Assembly: GCA_030407085.1 (NCBI GenBank)
Contig: CM059585.1
Location: 93,652,501 to 93,716,500, forward strand
Direction of reading: 5' to 3'
From: Trichopria drosophilae
Taxonomy: Eukaryota > Arthropoda > Insecta > Hymenoptera > Diapriidae
DNA: 64,000 nt
The notes under the pieces are model-generated. The model was not told the DNA's origin, searched no databases, and saw only the letters and a program-made list of their open reading frames with translations. Positions 45,935 to 58,127 of the stretch are shown piece after piece (position 1 is the first letter of the stretch; each line of letters starts with the position of its first letter). The position numbers and the translations under genes are program-made.

Positions 45935-48900
45935 TCCCATAGTTTCAGAGCTGAGTTCGGCTTTCACTCGAGCACAGGTTACGCACTTAAAAATCACTGA
46001 ACGTATAATTTTTTTTGCGTGGAGAACCCAAACAGTTTGCCGCAAAGTGTGTAGCGTTAAAGATAAACCTCCGTGCAGGCAACGCAAATGAGTGTGAATG
46101 ATTAAAAGACGAACAATTGGATTAGCTCGCAAAATAATTGGATGCTTCGCATGGAGGGGAAGATCGGAATTTTTTAGCCGGCCTCCTACCCGGATAATGC
46201 CATCCTCATCTAAGTAAGGTGCAAGGCTTCGGAGCGAGCTCTTTTTTGAAATGCCGCATCTGGTACGAAGATCCTTAACATCTTGAGGGAAGAGCTCTGA
46301 TTGGAGCCAGCGGAAGATGACTACTTCGGCGCGATGTAGCTCCTCAGATGTTAAACTGCCTTTATTCATAGGACCGCTTAAACATTGTCGCCAACGTAGT
46401 ATGTACGCTATAATACGCGAAAATCTGGACCAGGTGGATATTGTCAAGGTGAGGTGTTCTAACAACTCAGAATGATGACTTGACACGTGAGAAACTCTTT
46501 CTTCCAGCGGTGTGCCGTCTGGCAATCCCGGAAGAGATCTTGGCCAGACGTTCTGGCTGCGACTGAGCCATTTGGGTCCTTCAAACCACAGTTTGCACTT
46601 GGGTAGATCGTGCGCTGAAACACCACGCGAGGCGAGATCTGCGGGATTTTCCTCACTTGGGACGTGGCTCCACTGAATACCGGGTAGCAGTGTCTGGATC
46701 TCCGCGACGCGATTGGCCACGAAGGTCTTCCATTTGACAGGATGATTGTTGAGCCAATGCAGAACTATTGATGCATCAGTCCAACACCGAACACTCATGT
46801 TAGAGAATATTGGGACTTGACGTATAAATGACAATAATTTGGCTAACAAAACAGCAGCTGAAAGCTCTAGACGAGGTATAGTTAGCTGTTTGAGGGGAGC
46901 GACCTTCGTCCGACTAGCCAACAACGTGACTTGAATTGATTGAGCACCTCGTCTCACGCGTATGTAAACGACAGCAGCATATGCGGAACTCGAGGCATCG
47001 GAAAAACCATGAATTTCGCAAGATGTTACTCCAGGCTCTTGTCCAGTCCAGCGCGAGATGGCAACATCGTTTAGAGCGGGCAAAGCTTCGTAAATTGAAG
47101 TCCAGTCATTAACGAGATCTTGGGAGAGAGGTTCATCCCATTCAGTTTTAGCCAACCAAAGCCGCTGGATAAAAATTTTAGCCGAAACCAAAACTGGCGC
47201 AACCCATCCAAGCGGATCATACAATCTCGCGATGAGCGAGAGAACGGTCCGTTTTGTAAGTTTTTCCGGTGATAGCAGATTGATCGTAAAATGAAAAGCA
47301 TCGTGAATTGGATTCCAAGAAACGCCCAGAATTTTCAGTACATCATCTTCCTGAAGAGACTTATCCCAAGCCAAGCCATGATCAACTGGATCGATGCCTT
47401 CGAGAAGAATCGGCTCATTACTGGCCCATTTTCGAAGGTTGAAGCATCCCCTACTTAAAAGCGAGATAAGCTCATTGCGAGCTTGAAGAACCATGTCAAG
47501 ATTATGACCTCCAAATAGGCAATCGTCGATGTACAGTCCTGAACAAAGAATGTCAGAAGCGAGCGGAAAACACGAACCTTCATCTTCTCTTAGTTGTTGC
47601 AACACTCGCAACGCCAGAAACGGAGAACATGATATCCCAAATGTGACCGTATTGAGCTGGTAGTCAACGACGGGTGACGACGCAACTGTACGCCATAAGA
47701 TGCGTTGGAAATCTCTGTCACGAGGATCTAATAAGATCTGCCTGTACATCTGTGCGATGTCTCCACATAGCACATACTTATGAGTACGCCATTGGAGAAT
47801 TACATGGCTCAGTTCGGTTTGGAGCTTGGGACCAATTAATAAGTGATCGTTTAAAGATGTAAAATTTGAGGTTTTATATGACGCGTTAAATACGACCCTT
47901 AATTTTGTTGTAGTACTAGACGATTTTCGGACACCGTGGTGCGGTAAATAAACTGGAGAGACTCCATGCGTAGATGACACAATTGGAGACATGTGCATCT
48001 GATCCTCATAATCACGCATGAATTGCGCATATGCTTCAGCGTCTTCCGCATTTCGCGCAAGCCTTTTTTCAAGCGACAATAGCAATTTAAATGCGGCATT
48101 ACGAGATTCGCCAATATTGAGAGGTGGGAGGGAACGAAAAGGCAGACGCACTACGTATCGGCCGTCGAGATTGCGGGAATGGGTGCTTTGAAAATGAGCT
48201 TCACACATCTCGTCATCAGTAGAAAGACATTTCGGGGAAGGGATATCTTCGATTTCCCAGAATTTGTTAAGTTTTAAATTTATGTCTGCATTGTTGACGC
48301 AGAAATGTGCGAGTGTATTTGATGGAACACGCTCCGAACGTGCTTCGGTCCATCCGGACAGAATCCAGCCAAATACAGTATTTTGAGCAGTCGGTTGCCC
48401 CGCCGACCCCGGAATGAGGCCATTCAACAGAACCGCGCCATACAAATCTGCTCCAATGATCAAATTGATCGAATCGGTACTACGCGGATTAGAGTCAGCG
48501 AGCTGCAAATTTTGAATGTGTGGCCAACTAACGAGTGTCCCTGTAGTTGTGGGAACGTATGAAGTTAGAGTTTTCATGATGAGAGCATGGACGGAAAAAC
48601 TAGGTTCAGGACAATGCAAAGGAGTGATACGAATCTCGGCAGCTCGATCAGCTGAACCCGCAGAAGCCCCACCAATGCCACTGATTTCGGTCGAAACTTG
48701 GCTAATTCGTGGGTTGAGGGCATTCGAAAGACTTTCAGATATGAAAGTCCAGGTGGATCCTTGATCCAATAAAGCGCGGACTACGATGGATCGACCATTC
48801 GCAGAGTGAACCCGAACTTGAGCTGTGGCTAATAAAATTGCGGAAGATCTAATGGGTTGGTTCGATGCAAAATGCGTTAAAACAATGTCAGCGTTTGTAT

Positions 48901-49318
48901 CGGTCAAATCGCTCGACTCTTGTATTGGTGGAGCGACCTGAGCGGCAACCAATCTAGACACCGAAGCCTCAGATGACTGCTCTCGATGCAGCAAAGTGTG
49001 GTGCTTTCTTTTACAAATGAAGCACGAGCGCGTACTTTGGCATGCTGCAGTAGCATGCGATCCCAAACAGTTGAAACATAGTTTATGACCTTTTATAAAC
49101 TCGATTCGTTTCGGTACAGGCAATGTTTTGAATCGCTTACAATAATAAATCGCATGTTCAGCGGAGCAAGTGGGACACTTTGTCGTATTCGTCGTAGCAT
49201 GTGACTGTAGAGAAATAGTTTTGCGAACCGGTGGTGTGGATGATTTGACCTTGTAATTGACCCCTGAGCTCAACTTAAGTTCAGACGAAACTGACTGCAA
49301 ACCGCACACGCGATCATT
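45896..49318 (-). pseudogene. pol: BEL/Pao pol (protease, RT, RNase H, partial integrase)
   Basis: The frame has 1137 residues after position 49309. Residues 45-105 carry zinc-knuckle-like CX2C clusters (CPTC, CFNC, CFIC). The retroviral-type aspartic protease has LLDQGSTWTFI at 180-190, with DQG in place of the more usual DTG/DSG. The RT region spans about 465-700, with CGDIAQMYRQ (515-524) and the catalytic GLYIDDCLFGG (591-601). RNase H follows with GFSDASS (768-774), an E at 815, CWTDAS (842-847) and NPADLASRG (888-896). The integrase zinc-binding module has HLRCLHGG (1074-1081) and CVTC (1109-1112). After about residue 1125 the protein leaves the family, and the D,D,E core is missing. 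There is no proper start codon: it continues gag in the same frame past a stop codon. Confidence 0.92.
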
Positions 49319-50206
49319 TCAAAATGTTTTAAAATCTGAAAAACTGGGATAATCCTTTTTAGAGCCTAAGCTGAGAACCCACGCTTTTCGCGACTCAGGA
49401 TCCAATTTCGAGGTCAATAAATAAACTAAAATTACGTCCCAATGATCGATCGGCAAACCTAAAGCGGTGAGTGAACCTAGAATTGCAGTAGATTTATGAT
49501 ATAATTCACGAAGATCCGCGGCGGATTCATGACGCAGAACCGATAGAGAAAATAGTGAATGCAAATGACGATCGATAATACACCGTTTGTTTTCATAATG
49601 TGATTTTAACAAGTCCCATGCTACATCGAAATTCTGAGCAGTCGCGGTTAAATGTAAAATTACAGACAGCGGCTCACCTCCAAGACATGATTTGAGATAG
49701 TGGAATTTCCTTACTTTATCAATCGAAGTGTCGTTGGCGATGATGGATTGAAAGTAATCCGAGAACGAGTCCCACTCACGATAATCTCCGCTGAAACGAG
49801 GTAGCTCAATTCGAGGTAGGTGTGGTGTCGTACGCAGGTTCACATGATGAAGGGCATCTAACGTAGAAGGAAGATCCGTAGCACCCATCGGAGTAGCAGT
49901 CATCAATTGCTCTTGTATAGTAGTAACAGCGTCCAGGTAGAAATTCTGCTCAACCATGAATCTATTTTCTCTAAAATATGCCGTATCACGATCTCCATCA
50001 GTGGCCAGCATCTCCATTCTGGAGTTCAACTGACGACACTGAGACCACAATGTTTCAATATACGCAAGATGCACCTTTAATTTCACTCGAGTACACTGAC
50101 CTATAGAAGGAAGAGCAGCGACTGTCTGCCTAATTGACTTAAATGTCGTGTGCAGTTGCGTAAGCGTCTCCTCCACGTCATTAAATATATGACTATCATC
50201 AGCCAT
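49319..50206 (-). CDS. gag: BEL/Pao gag (DUF1759)
   Basis: It encodes 295 residues from an ATG with a clear upstream leader. Residues 1-120 are mostly helical, as in Pao gag N-termini. Residues 130-275 contain LPRIELPRFSGDYREWDSF and the following region typical of DUF1759, the capsid-like part of BEL/Pao gag. It ends at a TGA at 49319-49321. The next codons continue in the same frame into the pol region, so in a complete element gag and pol would be one polyprotein. The stop is either a disabling mutation or, less likely, a read-through site. Confidence 0.9.
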   Translation of the reverse strand: MADDSHIFNDVEETLTQLHTTFKSIRQTVAALPSIGQCTRVKLKVHLAYIETLWSQCRQLNSRMEMLATDGDRDTAYFRENRFMVEQNFYLDAVTTIQEQLMTATPMGATDLPSTLDALHHVNLRTTPHLPRIELPRFSGDYREWDSFSDYFQSIIANDTSIDKVRKFHYLKSCLGGEPLSVILHLTATAQNFDVAWDLLKSHYENKRCIIDRHLHSLFSLSVLRHESAADLRELYHKSTAILGSLTALGLPIDHWDVILVYLLTSKLDPESRKAWVLSLGSKKDYPSFSDFKTF

Positions 50207-50773
50207 GGCTAATGCAAGTTTAGAAAAAAAAGGAGATTGCGAGAGAGAGTCTAGAGCAGATCGTCACAAGGCGTTGTTGGAGTTCGTATACCACACTCTT
50301 GTGCATGCGAGAGCTGAGCACGAAATGACGGTTTTGAAATCGCGACCGGCGCGGTGTGTTCGGATTTATGTGTATAAATACGAAGTAACCACGCGCATGT
50401 AATCTAAGTCCAGGCCGAGCTCTATTTTACAATAGTGGGGAGTGAAATAATGTGCGGACCTCGGGTGTGAGCACCGGAGGGGCACGCAAATGGTGGGGCA
50501 GCAAGAAGCGGCACCCAGAGAATGAAGGGGGCTCGGCACAGCAACGTTTGTTGCAGATATCCCCGTCTTCGCGATTAGCGAGAGAGGGGAAACGAACGAA
50601 AGATAGACGCGGCGCGGTGGCTTTACTAAACTGGGTGCACTAATTTAGAAATCAATAATTATTGATTTAATTATTGGTAAAATTGAATGCACTGGCTCCG
50701 AAGTCACTTCACTTTCCCGATTTTAGTTTCAGGCACCCAAAATTTGCACTATGTTCGGTTTTAAATCACAATG
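50207..50773 (-). other. BEL/Pao untranslated leader
   Basis: This non-coding stretch lies between the primer-binding site and gag. Packaging signals would be expected here, but none can be pointed to. The small plus-strand frames at 50205-50402 and 50452-50643 are not supported. Confidence 0.6.
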
Positions 50774-50792
50774 ATCCTGGCAGGATCGCCAA
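50774..50792 (-). promoter_or_regulatory. Primer-binding site, tRNA-Arg
   Basis: On the minus strand TGGCGATCCTGCCAGGA follows the LTR by five bases. It is complementary to the 3' end of insect tRNA-Arg(ACG), as I recall that tRNA, including its CCA tail. This would prime minus-strand DNA synthesis. Confidence 0.75.
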
Positions 50793-50797
50793 ATTTC

Positions 50798-51279
50798 TGT
50801 TGCCGTATGATCGCGACAGCGGAATGTAGAATGGTCCAAGGATCGGAGGAACGGAACCGAACACATAAACCACTAAATGCACAAAATTAATATATAATAT
50901 ATTTGCATTAACTTAAATTAATTTTGGATTACAGAAGTTAATAATATGGTATGAGTGACCGAATATGCGCCGCGTACGTTACAATGGAATCCTCGGATAT
51001 TTGCCGTGAAATCGATAAGAGGTTTATCGCGAACCGTCGTTGATCGAAACCCGCGGAGAACAGAACGTGTTTCTAGGCGGAAGCGAGCTGAAAAACAATC
51101 ATACAAATAGATGGCGCTAGCAGTATAGATGGCGCTAATTAGTACATTGGCGGGAACAAAATATAAATAGGTGGCGCCAATAGTATAGATTAATTAAGCG
51201 ATACATCGATAAGTGGTTATTAATAAACGAGGACCCGCGAAATCAAAACGGCACTGAACGCGATGTACATAACGCAACA
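50798..51279 (-). repeat. BEL/Pao 5' LTR, 482 bp
   Basis: On the minus strand it runs from TGTTGCGTTATG to CATACGGCAACA, with terminal TG...CA and the short inverted repeat TGTTGC/GCAACA. It directly precedes the primer-binding site, which fixes its 3' end. A TATTTATATTTTG stretch at about 51157-51169 may be the TATA box. Three copies of an AGRTGGCGCYA motif lie at 51109-51119, 51127-51137 and 51169-51179 on the plus strand. The outer end is inferred from the TG start, because no second LTR is present for comparison. Confidence 0.75.
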
Positions 51280-51630
51280 GTTCCTTGCATACTCCAAGTG
51301 CTTCTAAATCCCTGGGTCTGAAATGATCTGCGTAATGAATAGAATCAGCGTATAAATATTACAACTAAATTCCAATCAAATTATATTCTTTCAGTCATAT
51401 TGATTAAAAAATAATGATAAACTAATCGTATAAAGTTGTCCAGGACAGTAGAACTACCTGTACTGTTCCGCCATAACAAAAATATGAACTAAACTCGGAA
51501 ACGATTCAATTATTATAATATGCTACTTTTTATTTTCAGTATAAAACTCTTAAAAACTTTTGCATTGTTCCATTTTTATACAAAATTCAATTTATCAGAT
51601 GTTATAAATTTGTATATTTTTGACCGCTTA
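51280..51630. other. AT-rich flank of the BEL element
   Basis: No feature recognised. A target-site duplication cannot be tested because the other end of the element is lost. Confidence 0.4.
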
Positions 51631-53292
51631 CACTGAGAAAAAGGATTATTTGTTGTAAAGAAATGGTATTGTTATTTATTATTAGCATTTTATTTCTTAC
51701 ATCAGAATTCACCATTTGTTAATAGCTAAGAAATGTTTACACGGCTGCGCAAATTCGCAAATAAGACATGGGACATTGTACAATACGATGTATTTGTTTG
51801 TGACGATTTACACAACCGTGTAATATGTGCCGACTGCGAATAACATATTAGCTGTCAATAAGTTAGCGATAATTGCGTGATAAAGCGTCTACCCAAAAGA
51901 ATGCGCGACCAGGTAGAAGATAATACGAAGAGGACTAGGCGTGGGGGTAAACAAAGAAAGTGCGAGTTAAAGAAAAACAGAAGATAAAGGAGAAAACGCG
52001 CATCTAGTTGATTTTGGGAACACACTCGAAACAGTCGCATTTTCGCACCAAGATCGAGCTTTGCCAACGAAACAAGAGGCAGATGCCTCGATTTTCATAT
52101 AACTGTTTCGTCTGCACGCGTACATCGGCGTTTATTCTTATGGTCTCGTCTCTGGAGCCTTTGTTTCTGCCAAAATTGGGATTGTTCGGTAGCAGTTGAC
52201 GGCAAATTAATTTGTACCAGCTCAATAATTCGCATGTTCCGAAGAGAGCCGGTGCGAGGCTTTTGTGAACATTTCTCCTCGGTGAAAGCAAAGGTATGAA
52301 TAATCACGTTTTATTTTCTGTGATTTACCACGTGTTGACTGTTTAACTCACCTCGTCAATTTTATTTATTCCTGAATTAATGGACTCGGAGCTATATGGC
52401 TCTCAGATGGATAAACGCTGCCGTACGATTTATCCTGACCAAACGAAGATTCAAGTTGAGTGAATATTGAAATTTGGGACAACCGAGCAGATTCTGATTG
52501 ACCATTCGGTTTGAATGGTCCACATGCAAGATCCAAGAGTGTCGATAAGTTTTTGAACAATTTCTCTTAAAGTGATTCGAATCGTTTATTTTGCCTCAAA
52601 CTTCGATATATATATTCTTCGTTAACATGAGACAATTGTCTTTTATCCTAAATCCGTCCGGAAAATTTTTTTTTTTGTTAATTATGGCGAGTTTGCGCGA
52701 TTGTTATTGTGTATATTTGTAACCCCGTATCGATTTTGTTGTGATAACTAATAATTTATGTACAGAAACAAGTGTATTCTTTTCCAATGATCACTATTTT
52801 ATACATGGAAATATATTTATATATTATAACGATAACTCTCAAAAAGGATTGTTACATGTTTATAAAACACGCATATTTAAGACAATGTATAAACAATATC
52901 TTTAATTTATTTATTTTCACAGTAACAACCACCAAATTACAATGGCGTTCAATTGTTCTTAAAAAACCAAACAAAACATCCGTGTTGTCATTTGCGGTTA
53001 TGTTACGATGCGTTGCGAGTCCCACCATTATATTCTGTATCTATTAAGAAATCATTACTTTATAGCTACAAACGTATAGTATACAAACTGTTTCTTAACT
53101 ATTAAGAAATGTTTGGTTGCATTTAATTGATATTTCTTAAGATAGAAAATGCATTGTTTGCACGAAAGAAATGTTAGCTTTATATGAAATGAACTCCATA
53201 CTTAAAAAATTATTCCATTCGCCGTATTTAAATATACGATTTCTTAAGAATTAAACAGCCTTCTTTATAGTAAACAATCCTTTCCCTCAGTG
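51631..53292. mobile_element. 1.66-kb TA-flanked element, CACTGAG ends, exon-like core
   Basis: The left end CACTGAGAAAAAGGATTATT and the reverse complement of the right end, CACTGAGGGAAAGGATTGTT, are imperfect inverted repeats of about 32 bp, flanked by TA (51629-51630, 53293-53294). The ends resemble the 42901-43254 MITE. TAAGAAATG words recur near both ends. The middle (about 51845-52560) is GC-richer and unlike the ends. It ends one stretch with AAAGCAAAGGTATGAA, a possible splice donor. No transposase. Either two MITEs flank host DNA or one element has captured it. Confidence 0.5.
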
Positions 53293-53500
53293 TAGGATAT
53301 GTCACAACTAGTATAACCAATTTATTGTAGCATTTCGTAGATGTTCAAACAGTATATGCACTATACATATAAATATTGAATTTTTACACTTCATACTATT
53401 ATAAAAGCAGTCTCACGATTGTGGGTTAATTTGTAATTAGATTTAATAAAAATAATCTCCATCCATCGATTAAAATTCCAAGCATGCAACAAAAGTTCCT
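53293..53500. other. AT-rich DNA, nothing recognised
   Basis: Short stretch with no feature seen. Confidence 0.4.
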
Positions 53501-54300
53501 CCCAACGTCGTTCGCAAAATTGCAATTTTGGCTGTTTCTTTCCGGTGCAAAATAATGTCGGTAAGTTACTTTCAGGCCTGCAGCGCGAAGTACCAAACAC
53601 CAGAAAGATGGTGCATAAATCTCGTGCGGAATGACGGTGCGAGGCGAAATCCGCGAACGTGCATCGTGCACGGACTACGTAGAATACGGGGAAGAAACTG
53701 GCAAAGAAAAGAGCCGAATAAGAATACAAGAAGCGGAGCAAAAGAGGAAGAAGGCGGTCACGGCGAAAGAGAGACCACAAAGGTAGCGCGCGTGGAATCA
53801 CGCGACTTCGTCGTCGCTATTATAACGTCCCACCACCGACGCTTAATTGCTTACCGAGGGAAAAAGCATGCCACGAAGAAGAAGTTTGTGCACCGGTGTA
53901 GAGAGAGAAGGATAAGGAAAAGAAGAGGAAAAAAGAAACGAGTCCTCGCGCGGCCTGATGCAGTGGTCTCCAAATAAGGATGGCCGCGACGCGCAACTGG
54001 GAAAGTACCTACCACTTACGCGGTCGCCGCACTGTTCTCCACGGGCGCCACGACCTGGAGTTGCTACTGGTTTTCTCGAGTGTCTTCTCCTTGTCTTACC
54101 TTCATTCGACATTCTTCGAACCAAATCGCTGCATGTCTAGACTCTGGAAGAAGATACGTCCGAACGCCGCTGGAGTCGCGCTGACGCGAGCCGGCTACTC
54201 CTTGATGTTTTATGCATGTCATCCATCCCAAGTTCGAAGAAGCTTCCTTGCTTATCGACGATTAATGATAAATTGTAGCGTAACTGAAGGTCCCTGAATG
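53501..54300. promoter_or_regulatory. GC/CpG-rich island
   Basis: The stretch is CpG-containing and purine-rich on the plus strand at 53650-53950, then mixed. Frames occur on both strands (53528-53977 plus, 53391-53801 minus), and their basic, low-complexity products follow from the base composition. A promoter or first-exon region is possible, but no core promoter motif stands out. Confidence 0.2.
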
Positions 54301-56274
54301 TGTCTATTAACACGATGATAGTCTAGATCTTCAGGCGATTCGAAGAAGCAGATGTAGGCCAAGTCGTTCTATGACTTGGGTTAATGATAAGTTTTTTTAC
54401 TGGATGGATGACTTTCTGGAGATTTAGTAGATAAATTGGACTTGTTGTTAAATACTGAGGTAACATCATGATGTGTTCCCAGAACAAGCGGAGTGTAGCT
54501 TTCAATCCATATTTGTTTTTAGTCGCACGTTGATTGACATCAACACTTTACTTCTTCGTGAAAGTCAAAGATCACTGCATCCCACAATTCTGTTCACTAC
54601 AGTTTTATTTAAAGTTATCATTGGATTATGACAACAGTAGTGTCGTGCGTCCCTCGTGAGGAATCTTGTTCCATCAGCGGTAATATCAATGAAAGACTAA
54701 ATCCATTAATGATGAGTGAAGATACCTATACAACTGGTAATTCCTAATCATATCAGGAATCTCCAAGTAGGGATTCATATCAGTTTTTGATCTCCGCGTA
54801 TTCTACATTTCTAAACTAGGCTCTAGTTGCAGCAAAGATACTGCTTCCTGTCGTTTTGGTATAAAAGGACATGATAATTACCTCGCAGCAATTACTTGCA
54901 GCAAGTTGAGTGGAACAAGGATCGAGTCTGGAACCGATTTTTATCTCCATAGTCAAGAACATACTTTTTCACTTGACTTTTTATGTTAGGGGTTGAAAAA
55001 TATATTTTTTCCAAACGTCACATAACTCTATTTTCAGTCGCATACTTCACACTTACTCCTATTCGGGGTTTCCTCGAATCTAATACCGGTCGATTAGGTT
55101 ACACACCGCCTTTGCCCATATCAATTAACGACGGAAACGAGAATGCGCAGATACATTTAGCGTGTCCTTTCACGGTCTATGCACAATTAAGTTGCATCCT
55201 CATTACTTTATTGCATGCCCATGTTTTCCTACGGTGCATTGATATGGAATGTATTTAAATGGATCTGTCTTACCAAATTCAACTCTATTGTTTTGTTTAT
55301 ATTTACAGCTCTTCAGTTCTTCCCTTTAATTTTCTGAACATCTTCGACAGATCAATCCGTCTCAAATCCAGATCGAAGGACCATAATCAACTCACTAAGA
55401 AAAACGCGAGTTTTCTGAACAATCAATTTTGGACAAACCTTTCTACGTTAGATATTTGGGAGTCGAGAGGAGAGAAATGAGGAATCCTAGTCCAAAATCG
55501 ATCAGTTATATCGCAGTGCAACCTAGAAACCACGATACGTAGAAGTTGACTTTGTTCGAAGAAGGACATCGCTCACCATGGGTTCGCTTCCAATTTCTTA
55601 CCGGGCTTACTAAAGTAAGGGAATACGAGTCTAATCACATATTCCGAGAAACAGCATGAAGGACACGTGATTTTTGAAATGGTTCAGATTTACTTAACCG
55701 ACAACAGTTGCCCGGTGTGCCGGCACGATGTGCATCGTTTTTCAAATTTAAGCTACCAAAGTGGAATTTGCAACCTAGGGGCTGACTGCGTGGAAAACCT
55801 TGCTTTCTACGAGATAGATAGCCGGTACACTGTATAGAGGACGAATTTTTCTTATATTAAAATATGTTGTCGACTGTATCGGTCAGGGGTGTCCGCAGTT
55901 TCCCTGACTCCATCTGCAAATGCGACAGAGAAGAGGTCAAGTAACTCTGCGGGGAGCATTTAGGGAGAACTGCCTGTGGATGGAGGATGCCTTGTTCTAT
56001 CATGTGTTGTCTTGTTTCATATGTATTTCTCGCTTGAGTATCATCAACTCTCTAAAATACGGAAATTTGGAAGAAGCTTCAAAATTTCGATGACATGGTT
56101 TAAAAATTTGTGGGCAACCGCTCAATCTCAAAGTCAGCGTTTTTTCGGCGAGGTTATTCTTGCCGATCCCTGAAGAGATGATAATTTATTTATCTAGATT
56201 ATATTTTACATAAAATTGGCGAACCTAGAGGCGCTGGTGATGAATCAACCGATTTTTTTATAATTTTCTAATAT
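54301..56274. other. Moderately AT-rich DNA, no gene identified
   Basis: The 91-residue frame at 54983-55258 has no recognisable domain. On the minus strand some stretches look weakly coding (for example 55840-55960), continuing the impression given by the pseudogene at 56275, but stops are frequent. Confidence 0.3.
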
Positions 56275-56855
56275 TCATTTAATTTTTACCGGCTCGTTGA
56301 GAGAAGCAAGCAGTTCAGGATTAAGGAGAGGACCAACTAAAAGACTGTTTCCTGAACAAGCGTATTTGTCCGTAATACTATTCTTAGCTTCTATTTTCAA
56401 ATTTAAGAACTTAATTACATCTGAAAATAACCTGTTTGCGAAGAATCTCATCTGGAAACGGACTTGTAAAAGGTTCAGGATCTAAAATAGCCAGAATACT
56501 TGCGGCTAGAAATGGTGGTATATCAGCTTCTTGAATATTGTCACGAGAATAAAACGGAAAATTGGTATCAAAGGCAATTATAGTTATTCTTTGATTGGTA
56601 CGGAACTGCGAACCTCTCGGTAAATCTCTCCCCTAGATTAATACGTACTTGTCTTACTTCACGAATAAATTGATGCCCAAATTTAAAAATGAAAAATATA
56701 TCTATTTTTTGATTCCTAGGAGGTCTCCATCAAACTGGAACGTTTTCGCAACCACAGCCACAGCTGTCACTAATCGATGAATTAAAAATAACACGCACAA
56801 CTTCTAAAATATGTCCATGCATATAAACATTCATCAAATTATATGTTAGAATTTT
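56275..56855 (-). pseudogene. Broken coding-like stretch, unidentified
   Basis: Three minus-strand frames follow one another with protein-like content. The first (56855 to about 56630) has SDSCGCGCENVPV, a stop at 56730-56732, then FKFGHQFIREVRQVRINLGE. The second (about 56630-56411) has RITIIAFDTNFPFYSRDN and IPPFLAASILAILDPEPFT. The third (about 56415-56275) has YACSGNSLLVGPLLNPELL and ends SLNEPVKIK. Two frame changes and one stop in 580 bp fit a decayed gene or misjudged exons. The last part faintly recalls the end of the GAIN domain of adhesion receptors. This is a weak impression and no family is assigned. Confidence 0.4.
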
Positions 56856-58127
56856 TTATTAATGATATGTTGAATATTTGTCGAGACCGCACGATCTGCC
56901 ATTAGAAAAACGATCCATTGCATAGCTGATAAAGTTCTTTTCATGATCGCAGCGATATTATAGTTTATTTCTTTGTTTTTGTTCACCATTAGCCGTCACA
57001 GAATGCACCGACAGTCAAAAAGCCATTAATATAGAGGACAATATCTGTCTTTTATTCGTTACCCTTTTTTTAATAAAGACTTGATAAATTTTTGGTTTCG
57101 TAATGGAATAAGGCCAATAATTAGTTGTCATTAGAAATTTTACTATAGAAGATTTAGATATAAGTACAATCTACGTCCCCGACTAAGTTTATTTGGGATC
57201 ATTTTTTTAAATGAGCTATTCGTGTGTGACAGTTTTCACGACATAGTATCTTTTCATGTGATGTGCCTATACGAAAAACCAATTATTATGATAATTCCTA
57301 CGGTTTATCCGGTATTAAAACCTGGATAAAGATAAAGTCACTACTAGTTGATATGCGTGGATCATATGTTCACTGGAGATGCTCAAGACCGGTCTTTAAC
57401 AATATTTGTTAATTTCTTGTCTTGACGTCCAGGACAACACCAAATGATACCAATTCAAAGGTATATAGGTGGAACAAGTGAAGTCTATGGAAAGTTATTA
57501 AGATGGAAGGAACTGATCTCGTGTTTGATGATAAATACCAAGGAATACACGATTGTGGATTTTTCTTGAAAAACCTCTACAGTATTCAAACGTATAAAAT
57601 GTCCATATGTGCAATTAGTAATTTCTCTGGTAGTACTTTGATTCACAGGACTCGAACGATTGTCCCCGAATAGAATAGAGATAGTACAATATAATCCAGA
57701 CTGATGTTATAGTATCTTTCCCTAAAAATAACGTCTGCTGAGTTTATAAGCTTCGAATTCAGAAGTGGTACTTCCATGCAGTGACAAGTTCCTAAAATCA
57801 TAAAACTCAAAGAAAAGAGACGCTTTTAAAGTTGCCTTGGAACATCCAAGGCTTGATTAAGTAAGGAGATTTTTGCACCACTCGAACTGGAACGAAGCCG
57901 ACGAAATTAGCTGAAGTACTTATCGTGATAATTGCTTCGACAACTTTTTCTTTTCAAATTCCCAATCTTCAGTTTAGTAACCCTATACGAATATTCATTT
58001 TTACGTCAATTTGTATTAACTTTCGACTTCGGGGATAAATGATCGCAATTAGAGAATTGAGTGACTTAAACAGCCGAGTATTCTTAAATTTTGTTTGAAC
58101 AAGGCTGTATTTTTATGAAACAATATC
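56856..58127. other. Intergenic or intronic DNA
   Basis: No gene or repeat recognised. Confidence 0.4.

Larger units (their letters stand above)
45935..51279 (-). mobile_element. BEL/Pao LTR retrotransposon, 3' truncated
   Basis: Reading on the minus strand: a 5' LTR (51279-50798), a primer-binding site matching tRNA-Arg, a leader of about 570 bp, gag with DUF1759, then protease, reverse transcriptase, RNase H and the zinc-binding part of integrase. The element breaks off near 45935, so the integrase catalytic core, any downstream region and the 3' LTR are gone. A single in-frame TGA separates gag from pol. The frames are otherwise open over 4.2 kb, so the copy is young, but it cannot move on its own. 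Confidence 0.9.

Noticed and set aside
53528..53977. 149-residue basic protein gene
   Set aside because: The composition follows from purine-rich DNA, a long opposite-strand frame overlaps it, and there is no domain.
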